Source: JAEUJM01 sp964635055
Lineage (GTDB): Bacteria; Actinomycetota; Acidimicrobiia; Acidimicrobiales; DATDAH01
DNA: 64,000 nt
Direction of reading: 5' to 3'
Assembly: GCA_964635055.1 (NCBI GenBank)
Contig: CAZWMT010000022.1
Span: forward strand, 1 to 64,000
Every line of letters starts with the position of its first letter. Position 1 is the first letter of the stretch. Below, in pieces: positions 1-7,017 of the stretch. Under the pieces are notes generated by a model that searched no databases, was not told the origin of the DNA, and saw only the letters and a list, made by a program, of their open reading frames with translations. The translations under genes were made by a program, and so were the position numbers.

Positions 1-1
1 T

Positions 2-214
2 GAACACACCGAGGATCACACCCTCGAATCCCACCACTCCGCGGGGCTCTGTCTCGCGGATGCCTCTGTCGGCGAGACCTTCGTCCGCTCGCTCTACCTG
101 CCCGGAGGAACCTTCAAGCAGACAGAGGCGGCTGCTGCCGTTGCCCGCCGCTGGAGCGGCCAAGAGATCGGCATACCCTTGCGTCGCATAGTGGCGAGGC
201 GGCGCTGCTTCTGA
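2..214 (+). CDS. C-terminal fragment of a protein cut by the window edge
   Basis: An open frame with no stop enters from the left edge and ends at TGA 212-214, giving the last 70 residues of a protein. It has a soluble look (for example VGETFVRSLYLPGG and QEIGIPLRRI) and a basic C-terminus (RRIVARRRCF). I do not recognise the family, and no start codon is visible inside the window. It converges on the cation transporter whose stop lies at 242. Composition is protein-like and no better frame exists here, but with only a tail to judge from, the call rests on the open frame alone. Confidence 0.45.
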   Translation, partial: EHTEDHTLESHHSAGLCLADASVGETFVRSLYLPGGTFKQTEAAAAVARRWSGQEIGIPLRRIVARRRCF

Positions 215-241
215 CGCCCTGGGCTCGACGAAGGATCGCCT

Positions 242-1174
242 TCACTGTCCCGTGCCCCCGTGCTCAGCGTGGGTCGGATCAGTCGGGTGCTGGTACTCGA
301 GGAGATCGGGAGAGCTCTCACTTAGTGAAGCCGGCTCGATCTGGATCGTCGACAGCGAGAACCCGTACGTCTCATCCAGCAGGTCCTTCGCTTGGCGCAG
401 GACCACCTCCTGATCAGCCGTTTGGTCAACGACGAGGTGACCACTGAAGGTCCGGATCTTCCCGGTCACCACACGGGAGTGGAGGTGGTGTGTCGACTGA
501 ACGCCCGGAATCGCGAGCAACGCCTCAACGACGATCAGGAGATCGGTGTCTCGCGGGGTCGCATCGACGAGTATGCGAAGTGCATCCCGGACAATGCCGT
601 ATGCCGCTACGAGGAGCACGACGGCGAAGATCATGCCGGCCCACGTGTCCGCCTGGTAGATCTCGGCCACCGCGATGAACGTTGCAGCGATGATGACCGC
701 CACGCTGCCCATGAACGCGTTCATCACGTGCCAGAAAGAGGCTCGGATGTTGAGGTCGTCCTTTTGACCGCGGTACATGATGACCAGCGATCCGATCTCG
801 AGGCCGATGCCGCCGATGGCCATGATGAACATCGGACCGGGGTCCATCTCGACGGGGTCGGCGAGCCGAGCCACTCCCCGAACCATGATGAATCCGGCCA
901 TGGCGACGAGAAGCGCCCCGTTGAACAGCGCGGCAAGCGCCTCGGCCCGCAGGAGCCCGAACGTGTGCCTGGCGGTGGCCGGTCGTCTCGCAAGCCGCAT
1001 GGCGACGAGAGAGATCGAGATCGCCACCACCGTCGACAGCTCATGGGCGGCATCGGCGAACAGCGACAGGCTGCCCGTCACAACGGCGACGAATATCTCC
1101 GCGAAGAAGTACACGAAGATGAGCACTGCACTCACCTTCAGCGCCTTGGCGTTGGTCGACATCCGGTGCTCCAT
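242..1174 (-). CDS. Cation diffusion facilitator (CDF) family protein with altered metal site
   Basis: This membrane protein of about 310 aa has the CDF layout of six predicted transmembrane helices and a cytoplasmic C-terminal domain (roughly residues 210-290). CDF proteins export Zn, Co, Fe or Mn by proton antiport. The family normally carries HxxxD in TM2 and again in TM5. Here TM2 reads DAAHELST (His44, Thr48) and TM5 reads WHVMNA (His149, Ala153), so both aspartates are replaced while both histidines remain. The start at 1174 (MEHRMSTNAK) has GGAGG about 13 nt upstream; the frame is open to 1210. It lies 98 nt downstream of a small membrane gene on the same strand. The family call is firm. 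Transport activity and metal are uncertain because of the missing ligands. Confidence 0.85.
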   Translation of the reverse strand: MEHRMSTNAKALKVSAVLIFVYFFAEIFVAVVTGSLSLFADAAHELSTVVAISISLVAMRLARRPATARHTFGLLRAEALAALFNGALLVAMAGFIMVRGVARLADPVEMDPGPMFIMAIGGIGLEIGSLVIMYRGQKDDLNIRASFWHVMNAFMGSVAVIIAATFIAVAEIYQADTWAGMIFAVVLLVAAYGIVRDALRILVDATPRDTDLLIVVEALLAIPGVQSTHHLHSRVVTGKIRTFSGHLVVDQTADQEVVLRQAKDLLDETYGFSLSTIQIEPASLSESSPDLLEYQHPTDPTHAEHGGTGQ

Positions 1175-1272
1175 CGGCACGTGGCCGCCTCCCTGTGGGT
1201 CTCGACCCATCGGCCGCCGCCGAGACGACAGCTCTTGCCCGCGTCGGTTGACTTCGGGCTGACCGATCTAGG

Positions 1273-1506
1273 TCAACGCCCTCGACCAAGGGTCTGATCA
1301 CGAGTCGGGGCTTCCTCGTCCGCATCGTGATGGTCGCCGTGTTCGTCCGACGAGCCACCGCCCATCATCATCACGACCATGCTCATGCAGCCCGCCATCA
1401 TTCCGACCAGCAGGGCGGTCGAGAGCGGAAGGCCGAAGAGCAACAGCCCGCCAGCGATCGCGGCAGGAAGCAACAGGTGAAACTTCAACATGTGTCCGGC
1501 ACCCAT
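1273..1506 (-). CDS. Small two-helix membrane protein with His/Asp-rich tail
   Basis: A 77-aa protein with two hydrophobic segments (about residues 8-25 and 28-50, the second very rich in Met: MMAGCMSMVVMMMGGG) followed by a charged tail with DEHGDHHDADEE. The Met-rich helix and His/Asp tail suggest metal contact, in the style of DUF2933-like proteins from metal clusters, but that assignment is a guess. The start at 1506 is set by AAGGAG six nucleotides upstream; an in-frame extension to 1620 lacks an RBS. It is followed on the same strand by the CDF gene, probably in one transcript. A dyad at 1559-1576 lies 53 nt upstream of the start. Confidence 0.7.
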   Translation of the reverse strand: MGAGHMLKFHLLLPAAIAGGLLLFGLPLSTALLVGMMAGCMSMVVMMMGGGSSDEHGDHHDADEEAPTRDQTLGRGR

Positions 1507-1558
1507 CGGGCGCTCCTTCTCCTCGGCGGTGTACTTCTGTCGATCCCCATCATCAACT

Positions 1559-1576
1559 CTTACATTTTGTCGTAAC
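1559..1576. promoter_or_regulatory. Imperfect dyad, member of the ACGACA-N3-TGTCGT set
   Basis: The half-site TGTCGTAA (1568-1575) is intact. The opposite half reads CTTACA instead of ACGACA. The site lies just upstream of the Met-rich small membrane gene (start 1506). The same motif in better form occurs at 2438, 6379 and 6925. It resembles BlaI/CopY-type operators, but no such regulator is in the window, so the binding protein is unknown. Confidence 0.4.
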
Positions 1577-1782
1577 AGAGGCGTTGGTCCCGACCTCGGC
1601 GTGGCGACTGGCGGCTTCACCGGCCCGCGCCTGGGCCCGGTGGCCGACGGGGTCGTTCGCCACGCTCAAGGTGCCGCCGGACTCGACCGGCATGGGCAAG
1701 CCGAATGGCGAACCCCTCGACATCCTGGCCCTCCGGACGGGGCGCGTGCGGACCTCGGGCAAATGATCCGGGGACCGAAGCG

Positions 1783-2187
1783 CTAGCGGTTCCCCATCAT
1801 GTCGGTACCGGTGTCCATCATCGTCTGCCCGGTGCCCATCATGGTCTCTCCCTGGGTCATCATCTGCTGACCGGAGTCCATCATGGCCTGACCATCGGTC
1901 ATCATCTGGCGGCCCTGTGCGGTCATGTCGCTGTCACCAAGCGAGCCGCCCTGGTCCATCATCTCTTGGCCGACATCGACCATGGACTGGCCGCGGTCGT
2001 TCATCTGTTCGCCGTTGTCCATCATGGTCTGGCCGCCGTCGCGCATCTGCGCGCCGTTGTCACGCAACGTGGTCCCGTCGTCAGGATCGGCCGAGTCGTC
2101 AGTGCCGCAAGCGGCGAGCGTGAGGGCGACCGCCACGGCCAGCACCGCCACGACCAGCCGTCGTCTGGATGTGAAGTTGGTGCTCAT
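1783..2187 (-). CDS. Methionine-rich heptad-repeat lipoprotein
   Basis: A 134-aa secreted lipoprotein. A twin-arginine-like basic start (SRRR), a hydrophobic stretch and the lipobox LAAC (lipidated Cys27) are visible. The mature part is about ten imperfect repeats of roughly seven residues, G-Q-x-M-M-D/T-x (GQTMMDN, GQSMVDV, GQEMMDQ, GRQMMTD, GQAMMDS and others), with about 20 methionines and no cysteine after the anchor. Met-pair repeats of this kind are typical of extracytoplasmic Cu(I)/Ag(I) binding, so a copper-sequestering role is inferred. Heptad periodicity also fits a helix with a methionine face. It overlaps the preceding small ORF by ATGA and sits between the CDF pair and a divergent histidine kinase. 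No family name is known to me. Confidence 0.75.
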   Translation of the reverse strand: MSTNFTSRRRLVVAVLAVAVALTLAACGTDDSADPDDGTTLRDNGAQMRDGGQTMMDNGEQMNDRGQSMVDVGQEMMDQGGSLGDSDMTAQGRQMMTDGQAMMDSGQQMMTQGETMMGTGQTMMDTGTDMMGNR

Positions 2188-2300
2188 GACCGCTGCCCGA
2201 GCGCGGACCGGCGGGTGCGGTGTGCGTCCACGCTGATCTCGGCCGTCGGCGGCGGCACGAACGCCATGGCTACCTTCACCGCAGCCAATATCTTCTTCAT
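2184..2300 (-). CDS. Small ORF (38 aa) translationally coupled to the Met-rich lipoprotein
   Basis: A 39-codon frame beginning MKKILAAVKVAMAF and ending GQRS. It is preceded by an excellent ribosome binding site, AAGGAGG with eight nucleotides before ATG, and its stop overlaps the lipoprotein start as ATGA (2184-2187). The N-terminal part is basic then hydrophobic; the rest is Pro/Arg-rich. The function is unknown. It may be a real small protein or a leader whose translation feeds the lipoprotein start. The RBS quality and the overlap are the evidence, since there is no recognised homologue. Confidence 0.55.
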   Translation of the reverse strand: MKKILAAVKVAMAFVPPPTAEISVDAHRTRRSALGQRS

Positions 2301-2437
2301 CTCAGGGCCCTCCTTGTCGGGTCGGTCTCCCGCCTATGATCGACGACGCCCGAACCAGGGGCATCCGGGGCGGATGCGGATTCCTGTTGCGGGTTCGCCG
2401 CACTTAGGCGAACGAGCCTTGAGTTGTGCCCCTACGA

Positions 2438-2456
2438 TTACGACACCATGTCGTTT
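2438..2456. promoter_or_regulatory. Dyad ACGACA-CCA-TGTCGT in the histidine-kinase promoter
   Basis: This is a perfect 6-bp inverted repeat (2440-2445 and 2449-2454) with a 3-bp spacer, extended by TT and TT on the flanks. A candidate -10 hexamer TACGAT (2433-2438) abuts it, so a bound protein would block transcription of the kinase gene that starts near 2480. It is the best copy of the motif repeated at 1559, 6379 and 6925. Confidence 0.6.
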
Positions 2457-2479
2457 ACCGTCCGTCCCACCTAGCGATC

Positions 2480-3709
2480 ATGGCGAGCTCTGGCGCCGAC
2501 GCGATGGAGCCAGGTGCATCGCCCGGTCGGCTCCGGGTTCTGTTCGACGCCGCGCTCGAGCTGGCGCATTCCCACGAGCGGGACACGCTCCTTCGCCGGA
2601 TCGTCGAGGGGGCTGCCTCGGTGGCTGATGCCCGCTACGCCGCTCTCGGCGTCTACGACGACGAGGGACAACTCGTGACCTTTGTGCACCACGGCTTCGA
2701 CGACGCCACGATCGAGGCGATCGGTGACTACCCGGAGGGCCGGGGGTTGCTCGGCGAGGTGATCGTGGCCGACCGACCCGTCCGCCTCGACAACCTCAGC
2801 TCGCACTCGTCGTCGTGTGGCTTCCCGTCCGGCCACCCTCCGATGGACACTTTCCTCGGCGTCCCGATACTCCGCGCCGGCCACCGCTACGGAACCCTCT
2901 ACCTCACCGAAAAGACGCATGGAGCGACATTCGACGAGGCGGACGAGTCCCTGGTCGTCGCGCTTGCCGCCTTCGCCGCTGGAGCGATCGAAACCTCCGA
3001 GCTCATGTCCCTGGACGTCGGTCGAGCCGCTGCGGAGGAGCAGGCTCGGGCGCGCAGGGAACTGCTGGGACACGTCATCGCGGCCCAGGAGGCCGAGCGC
3101 GCCCGGGTCAGCCGCGACCTGCACGACGATGTCGGCCAAGCCCTCGCCTCGATCCTGTTGGGCCTGCGCCTTGTGGAGGACTCCATTGCCCGCCCTGACA
3201 TCGATGCCGACGACGCTCGTCGGCGGTTGGCCGACCTACGCGAGCTGGTCGCCGACGGGCTCCGCCGAACCCGCCAGCTCGCCTTTGACCTACGACCAAC
3301 AGTGCTTGACGACATCGGGCTCGTGCCGGCACTTCAACGCCTCACCGAGGACCTCACGACCCGGACCGGCCAAACCGTCGATCTCGACACCGCGGCCTTG
3401 CACCCCGACGAGCGGCTGCCCACCGAGACAGAGACCGTCATCTACCGGGTCGTCCAAGAGGCACTCACCAACGTCGTCCGACACGCTGCGGCGTCCACGG
3501 CGAGCGTGACACTGAACGCAAGGGACGGGCGCATCCGCGTCTTCATCGAGGACGACGGTGTCGGGTTCGACCCCGAGCACCAACAGACGCGACCCCATCT
3601 CGGCGTCGAGGGCATGCGGCAGCGGGCAGAGCTCGTCGAGGGCTCGTTGTCCATCACCTCAACCGCAGGGAACGGCACCGTCGTGCTGCTGGAGGTGGCC
3701 CGTGGCTGA
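2480..3709 (+). CDS. GAF-domain sensor histidine kinase (NarL/DevS type)
   Basis: A cytoplasmic kinase of about 409 aa. It has an N-terminal GAF domain (about residues 20-175, with GVYDDEG and FLGVPI), a HisKA_3 dimerisation domain with the phospho-acceptor motif SRDLHDDVGQAL, and an HATPase_c domain with N-box EALTNVVRHA and G-box DDGVGF. There are no membrane helices, so the signal is sensed inside the cell. DevS/DosS relatives use the GAF domain for redox or gas sensing through haem, but no haem ligand can be assigned here. The start at 2480 (MASSGADA) is chosen over an extension to 2426. The response regulator overlaps by 8 nt, and a dyad sits in the promoter. Signal unknown; family firm. 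Confidence 0.9.
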   Translation: MASSGADAMEPGASPGRLRVLFDAALELAHSHERDTLLRRIVEGAASVADARYAALGVYDDEGQLVTFVHHGFDDATIEAIGDYPEGRGLLGEVIVADRPVRLDNLSSHSSSCGFPSGHPPMDTFLGVPILRAGHRYGTLYLTEKTHGATFDEADESLVVALAAFAAGAIETSELMSLDVGRAAAEEQARARRELLGHVIAAQEAERARVSRDLHDDVGQALASILLGLRLVEDSIARPDIDADDARRRLADLRELVADGLRRTRQLAFDLRPTVLDDIGLVPALQRLTEDLTTRTGQTVDLDTAALHPDERLPTETETVIYRVVQEALTNVVRHAAASTASVTLNARDGRIRVFIEDDGVGFDPEHQQTRPHLGVEGMRQRAELVEGSLSITSTAGNGTVVLLEVARG

Positions 3710-4361
3710 CCACATTCGGATCGCGATCTGCGACGACCATGCCGTCGTCCGCAGCGGCCTGCGGCGGATCCTCGACGCGGAACCCGGCCTCGAGGTCGTG
3801 GCCGAAGCCGGTACCGCCGACGAAGCCGTCGCCGCCGCTCGGGCTACCCAGCCCCACGTGTTCATCATGGACGTCGGCCTCCCCGACCGCAGCGGCATCG
3901 CCGCCACGGCCGAAGTGTGCAAGGCCAGCCCGGCGACCAGGGTGCTCGTGCTCACCGTCCACGACGACGTCGCCTATCTCCGCCGGGCGTTCGACGCTGG
4001 CGCGGCTGGCTACCTGGTCAAGGAAGCTGCCGACATCGAACTCGTCCAAGCCGTCCGCCAGGTGGCGACAGGCAAGCAGTACGTCCACCCGACCCTGGGC
4101 GCTGCCCTCCTCGCACCCGACGCCGCAACGGCCCGCCCGGCTGGTCCCGGCGGCGAGCTCTCCGAACGCGAAGTCGAGGTTCTCGGGCTCATCGGCGACG
4201 GCCTGACAAATGCCGAGATCGCCGAGCGCATCATCGTCTCGGTCCGGACGGTGGAGACCCACCGAGCCCACATCCACCAGAAGCTCGGCGTCCGCACGAG
4301 ATCCGAACTCGTCCGCATGGCTCGCGAAGCCGGCGTCGTCGAGGACGGCGAGGGTTCGTGA
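3702..4361 (+). CDS. NarL/FixJ-family response regulator
   Basis: A 219-aa regulator starting at GTG 3702 with GGAGG upstream, overlapping the kinase stop by 8 nt. The receiver domain has the acidic pair Asp11-Asp12, phospho-acceptor Asp57 (FIMDVGLPD) and the conserved Lys in GYLVKEA. The C-terminal LuxR-type HTH (about 150-212) contains LSEREVEVLGLIGDGLTNAEIAE and VRTVETHRAHIHQKLG. It should be phosphorylated by the adjacent GAF kinase and act as a transcription factor, possibly on island genes. All active-site residues are present. The target sequence is unknown. Confidence 0.93.
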   Translation: MADHIRIAICDDHAVVRSGLRRILDAEPGLEVVAEAGTADEAVAAARATQPHVFIMDVGLPDRSGIAATAEVCKASPATRVLVLTVHDDVAYLRRAFDAGAAGYLVKEAADIELVQAVRQVATGKQYVHPTLGAALLAPDAATARPAGPGGELSEREVEVLGLIGDGLTNAEIAERIIVSVRTVETHRAHIHQKLGVRTRSELVRMAREAGVVEDGEGS

Positions 4362-4428
4362 CCAACCGCAACATCAGTCCGTAGCCAGTGCGGATGGCAC
4401 GGAACTGGCCAAGCAGGACCATGGGGGC

Positions 4429-4845
4429 GTGGAGTGTTCGCCGCCAGGCTGTCCTGTGTGCACCGGTGCCCCGGCGGTTGTCGTCGCGGTGGGCCACGAC
4501 GCTCTACGGCGGCTGATCCTCGAGCTGCTGGATCAGGACAGGGTCGCCTGGCAGCTCCACGCCGTTGCCAACCGCCGAGACCTCGCCGCCGCTGTGTCTG
4601 TCGCCGGGCCCGACCTCGTCGTGCTCACCGACGAAAGTCTCGATTGGTGCCGCGAACTGCCTGCCGCCTTCGCCTCTCAGCGCGTCGTGGTCATCGGCCC
4701 TGCGCCAGACCCCGCGTACGAGCGCACCGCCCGAGAAGCCGGCGCCGGTGCGTGGTTGTCCACCGACCAGATCGGCGACGACCTGATCCTCAGCATGCGC
4801 CGCTTGCTCGGCTGCACCCACGATCACGCCCAGCCCGCAGCCTGA
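4429..4845 (+). CDS. Degenerate receiver-domain protein with terminal cysteines
   Basis: This 138-aa protein starts at GTG 4429, 67 nt after the response regulator. Residues 15-125 have the length and alternating beta/alpha pattern of a receiver domain (PAVVVAVGHDALRRLI, then PDLVVLTDES), but the acidic pair and the usual lysine are missing, so phosphorylation is unlikely. Two cysteine patches flank the domain: CSPPGCPVC at the N-terminus and GCTHDH at the C-terminus, which could bind metal. As the third gene after a kinase/regulator pair, it may modulate that system. The ribosome binding site is weak, and an upstream open frame overlaps the regulator, so the exact start is uncertain. Confidence 0.65.
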   Translation: MECSPPGCPVCTGAPAVVVAVGHDALRRLILELLDQDRVAWQLHAVANRRDLAAAVSVAGPDLVVLTDESLDWCRELPAAFASQRVVVIGPAPDPAYERTAREAGAGAWLSTDQIGDDLILSMRRLLGCTHDHAQPAA

Positions 4846-4907
4846 GCAACCTGTCGCCCAGATCCACGCCGTCCGGACAGATCGTCACGACCTCGCCGCC
4901 GAGAGGA

Positions 4908-6338
4908 TCAGCTCCACCCAGCAGGCTGAGTGCCCTGCGTCGCTTCTTCGGCGACGCCGGACGGGTCGTCCGCGACCCACTGTCGGACACGGCGGGTCGT
5001 GCGCCAGTAGATGTCCTCCATCAGGATGTGATCGAACTCGCCGTTGCGCCCGACGCTCAGGAGCCCGTGCACGCCGGTGCCGTTGGCGGCCAGATCCGCA
5101 CGGTCCGCTTCGTAGTCGACGGAGAACACGGGGTACGCGATCGGGGTCTTGACGACCCGGCACCCGAGGTAGCGATCTCGCAGCCCGGGCACCAAACCGT
5201 CCATGGCATCGAGGCAGCGCTCGCCCATCTCATCGGGGTCCATGTCCCAGATCTCGGATCCGACGGTCGTTCCGAGATCGGCGGTGATCATGGTCTTGCC
5301 CTCCGGTGCCAGCCAGGGCATCGACATGGGTGCCTCGGTGAGGCGGAAGAAGGACTGGCGCCGGTCGGGGACCCACATGACCACGTCGGGCAGGAGATCG
5401 CGCCCTTCGAACCGGAGGTTGGCGAAGACCATCGGCCGGTAGCGGAACGCGGCGAAGCGCTCGAGTCGATCCGTTCCCTCCACCAGGCGGGGAAGCACGT
5501 TGATCGGCGCGGTGCTCACCACGCCGTCGACCTGCTGGCGCTGCCCACCGACGTCGACCGCCACCACCCGCTCGTCCTCCACGATCACCCGCTCGACCGG
5601 GCTGTCGAGGTGCACGGCGTCACCCAGCCCTGCAGCCAGGGTCTCGCACAACAGGCTGACGCCCCCTTCGGGGTACACGTGCCACACGTGCATGCTCTGG
5701 GGCATCTCGGCGCAGTAGCCGATGGCCACCGCCCGCCGGGTCAACCTGGTCGCCGCCTTGAGCCACATGGTCTGCACGATGCTGGTGGGGATCTTCTGTC
5801 CGACGGCGGCCGCCAGCTCATCACCGGGTGCTCCCGACCACGCCTCGATGAGCGGCAATACGACCTCGTCGGCCATGGCGCCGCCGTACTCGGCCCGGAA
5901 GAACTCCGTCGCCGTCACCGGAGTCGAGCCGCCGCGCAACCCTGCCAACCTCGCCGTGGCAGCTGATGCGACGAAGCGGCCCTTCCGCATCAAACCGAAG
6001 GGGTACGACGCCACGGTCCCGTCCGCCAGGAACACGGCTTCGCCGTAGCGGTGGACGGTGCGGCACCGGTCCTCGACGCCGACGGCTGCCGCGAGCCGGT
6101 TGGTGATGAAGTGCGCGCCAGTGTCGTAGCTGAACCCGTCGGGGTCGTTGTGGCTCTCGGCCATGCCGGCGACCCGGGGCCCCGCTTCGTACACCACGAC
6201 CTCGACACCATGGCGGCGGAGCTCAGTAGCGGCAACGAGCCCCGCAATACCTGCGCCCAGGACCGCTACTCGCTTGCTGACACCAGTCCCCGACCCTGAA
6301 GGGGGCACGGTCGAAGCGTGCTCTAACGATGTACTCAC
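4908..6338 (-). CDS. FAD-dependent amine-oxidase/protoporphyrinogen-oxidase-like protein
   Basis: A 476-aa flavoprotein. The Rossmann FAD motif VLGAGIAGLVAATELRRHG followed by Glu (VVVYEA) lies at about residues 26-52, and a C-terminal flavin-contact region with GLLSVGRNGEFDH is near 430. The architecture matches the NAD(P)/FAD oxidoreductases of the HemY/amine-oxidase superfamily, which includes protoporphyrinogen oxidases, phytoene desaturases and UDP-galactopyranose mutase-like enzymes. The central residues GEAVFLADGTVASYPFG resemble the latter group. The substrate cannot be decided. It is transcribed divergently from the DUF2752 gene across a 71-bp region that holds a dyad at 6379-6393. 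About 20 N-terminal residues precede the FAD motif. Confidence 0.85.
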   Translation of the reverse strand: MSTSLEHASTVPPSGSGTGVSKRVAVLGAGIAGLVAATELRRHGVEVVVYEAGPRVAGMAESHNDPDGFSYDTGAHFITNRLAAAVGVEDRCRTVHRYGEAVFLADGTVASYPFGLMRKGRFVASAATARLAGLRGGSTPVTATEFFRAEYGGAMADEVVLPLIEAWSGAPGDELAAAVGQKIPTSIVQTMWLKAATRLTRRAVAIGYCAEMPQSMHVWHVYPEGGVSLLCETLAAGLGDAVHLDSPVERVIVEDERVVAVDVGGQRQQVDGVVSTAPINVLPRLVEGTDRLERFAAFRYRPMVFANLRFEGRDLLPDVVMWVPDRRQSFFRLTEAPMSMPWLAPEGKTMITADLGTTVGSEIWDMDPDEMGERCLDAMDGLVPGLRDRYLGCRVVKTPIAYPVFSVDYEADRADLAANGTGVHGLLSVGRNGEFDHILMEDIYWRTTRRVRQWVADDPSGVAEEATQGTQPAGWS

Positions 6339-6378
6339 CGTGATGCTCCCGTCATTCGATCGACAGGCCGTCCTGCCT

Positions 6379-6393
6379 ACGACAGCCTGTCGG
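6379..6393. promoter_or_regulatory. Dyad ACGACA-GCC-TGTCGG between divergent genes
   Basis: An 11-of-12 inverted repeat (6379-6384 and 6388-6393) placed between the flavoprotein gene (start 6338, minus) and the DUF2752 gene (start about 6410, plus), so one bound factor could control both. Same core as the sites at 1559, 2440 and 6925. Confidence 0.5.
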
Positions 6394-6409
6394 CTGTTTG
6401 GACCACGCC

Positions 6410-6874
6410 GTGAGCAATGATGACGACGTGGACATCCGCCACGGGTCGTCGGGGCATCATGGTGTCACCATCGAGGCCGTCGATCGCATGCGATGGCTCA
6501 CCGTGCTGGCCATCAGCGGCGGGCTAGCCGCCGCGATCTTGGCCCTCATCGGCGGGTTTCCCTTTGACACGCCGATGCCCACCCATTCGTTCGGGTGGGT
6601 CGAGCCGACGTGCGGCCTCACCCGCGGAACCACCGCAGCCGCCCGGGGCGACCTTGCACTCGCCTGGCGCTACAACCCCTTGAGCCTTGGGCTCGCAGCG
6701 CTCGGATTCGCCGGCGCCTTCCGGGCCGCCGCAGGACTCGTGACCGGGTCCTGGGTGAACCTCCGCATTCGACGCCCGAGCATCGTGGGCTGGACGGTCT
6801 TGGCCTTGGCCGTCGTCGCGTTCACCCTCTACCAGCAGAGCAACGCCGACTTCATAATCCACTCTCGGGGCTGA
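6410..6874 (+). CDS. DUF2752 membrane protein
   Basis: A protein of about 154 aa with three to four predicted membrane helices. The diagnostic DUF2752 segment is present: PTCGLTRGTTAAARGDLALAW, the family signature usually written CPxCGxTR...G....A...NP. Only the second cysteine of the usual pair is retained (EPTCG). DUF2752 has no established biochemical role. The start is uncertain: TTG 6398, GTG 6410 or ATG 6488 are all in frame, and none has a strong ribosome binding site. GTG 6410 is preferred for position only. It is divergent from the flavoprotein gene with a shared dyad. Confidence 0.8.
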   Translation: MSNDDDVDIRHGSSGHHGVTIEAVDRMRWLTVLAISGGLAAAILALIGGFPFDTPMPTHSFGWVEPTCGLTRGTTAAARGDLALAWRYNPLSLGLAALGFAGAFRAAAGLVTGSWVNLRIRRPSIVGWTVLALAVVAFTLYQQSNADFIIHSRG

Positions 6875-6922
6875 GCCACCAACCGCGGGGTCCGCCCGCA
6901 GAACGTCGCCCATCACCGATCG

Positions 6923-6941
6923 AAACGACAGCGCGTCGTAA
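6923..6941. promoter_or_regulatory. Dyad ACGACA-GCG-CGTCGT upstream of the peptidase gene
   Basis: Inverted repeat 6925-6930 / 6934-6939 inside AAACGAC...GTCGTAA, about 80 nt before the VanY-type gene. On the minus strand it reads TTACGACGCGCTGTCGTTT, which matches the 2438-2456 site at all flanking positions. Confidence 0.5.
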
Positions 6942-7017
6942 CAGCCGTGATACGTTCATCACTGACTTCGGGGCCCGCGGACTTGCCCCCACCCGCGTAC
7001 CTGAGGAGCCCGGTCAG

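Noticed and set aside
1584..1766. A 60-codon plus-strand ORF between the small membrane gene and the lipoprotein
   Set aside because: Its tail (NGEPLDILALRTGRV) faintly resembles SnoaL-like proteins, but there is no RBS, the rest is low complexity and an overlapping minus frame is equally open. Not supported as a gene.
1800..2060. CRISPR-like periodic repeats
   Set aside because: The period of about 21 bp (CATCAT-rich) is the coding repeat of the Met-rich heptads; there are no unique spacers or cas genes.
4434..5966. A 510-codon plus-strand open frame
   Set aside because: Antisense to the flavoprotein gene, which has an intact FAD motif.
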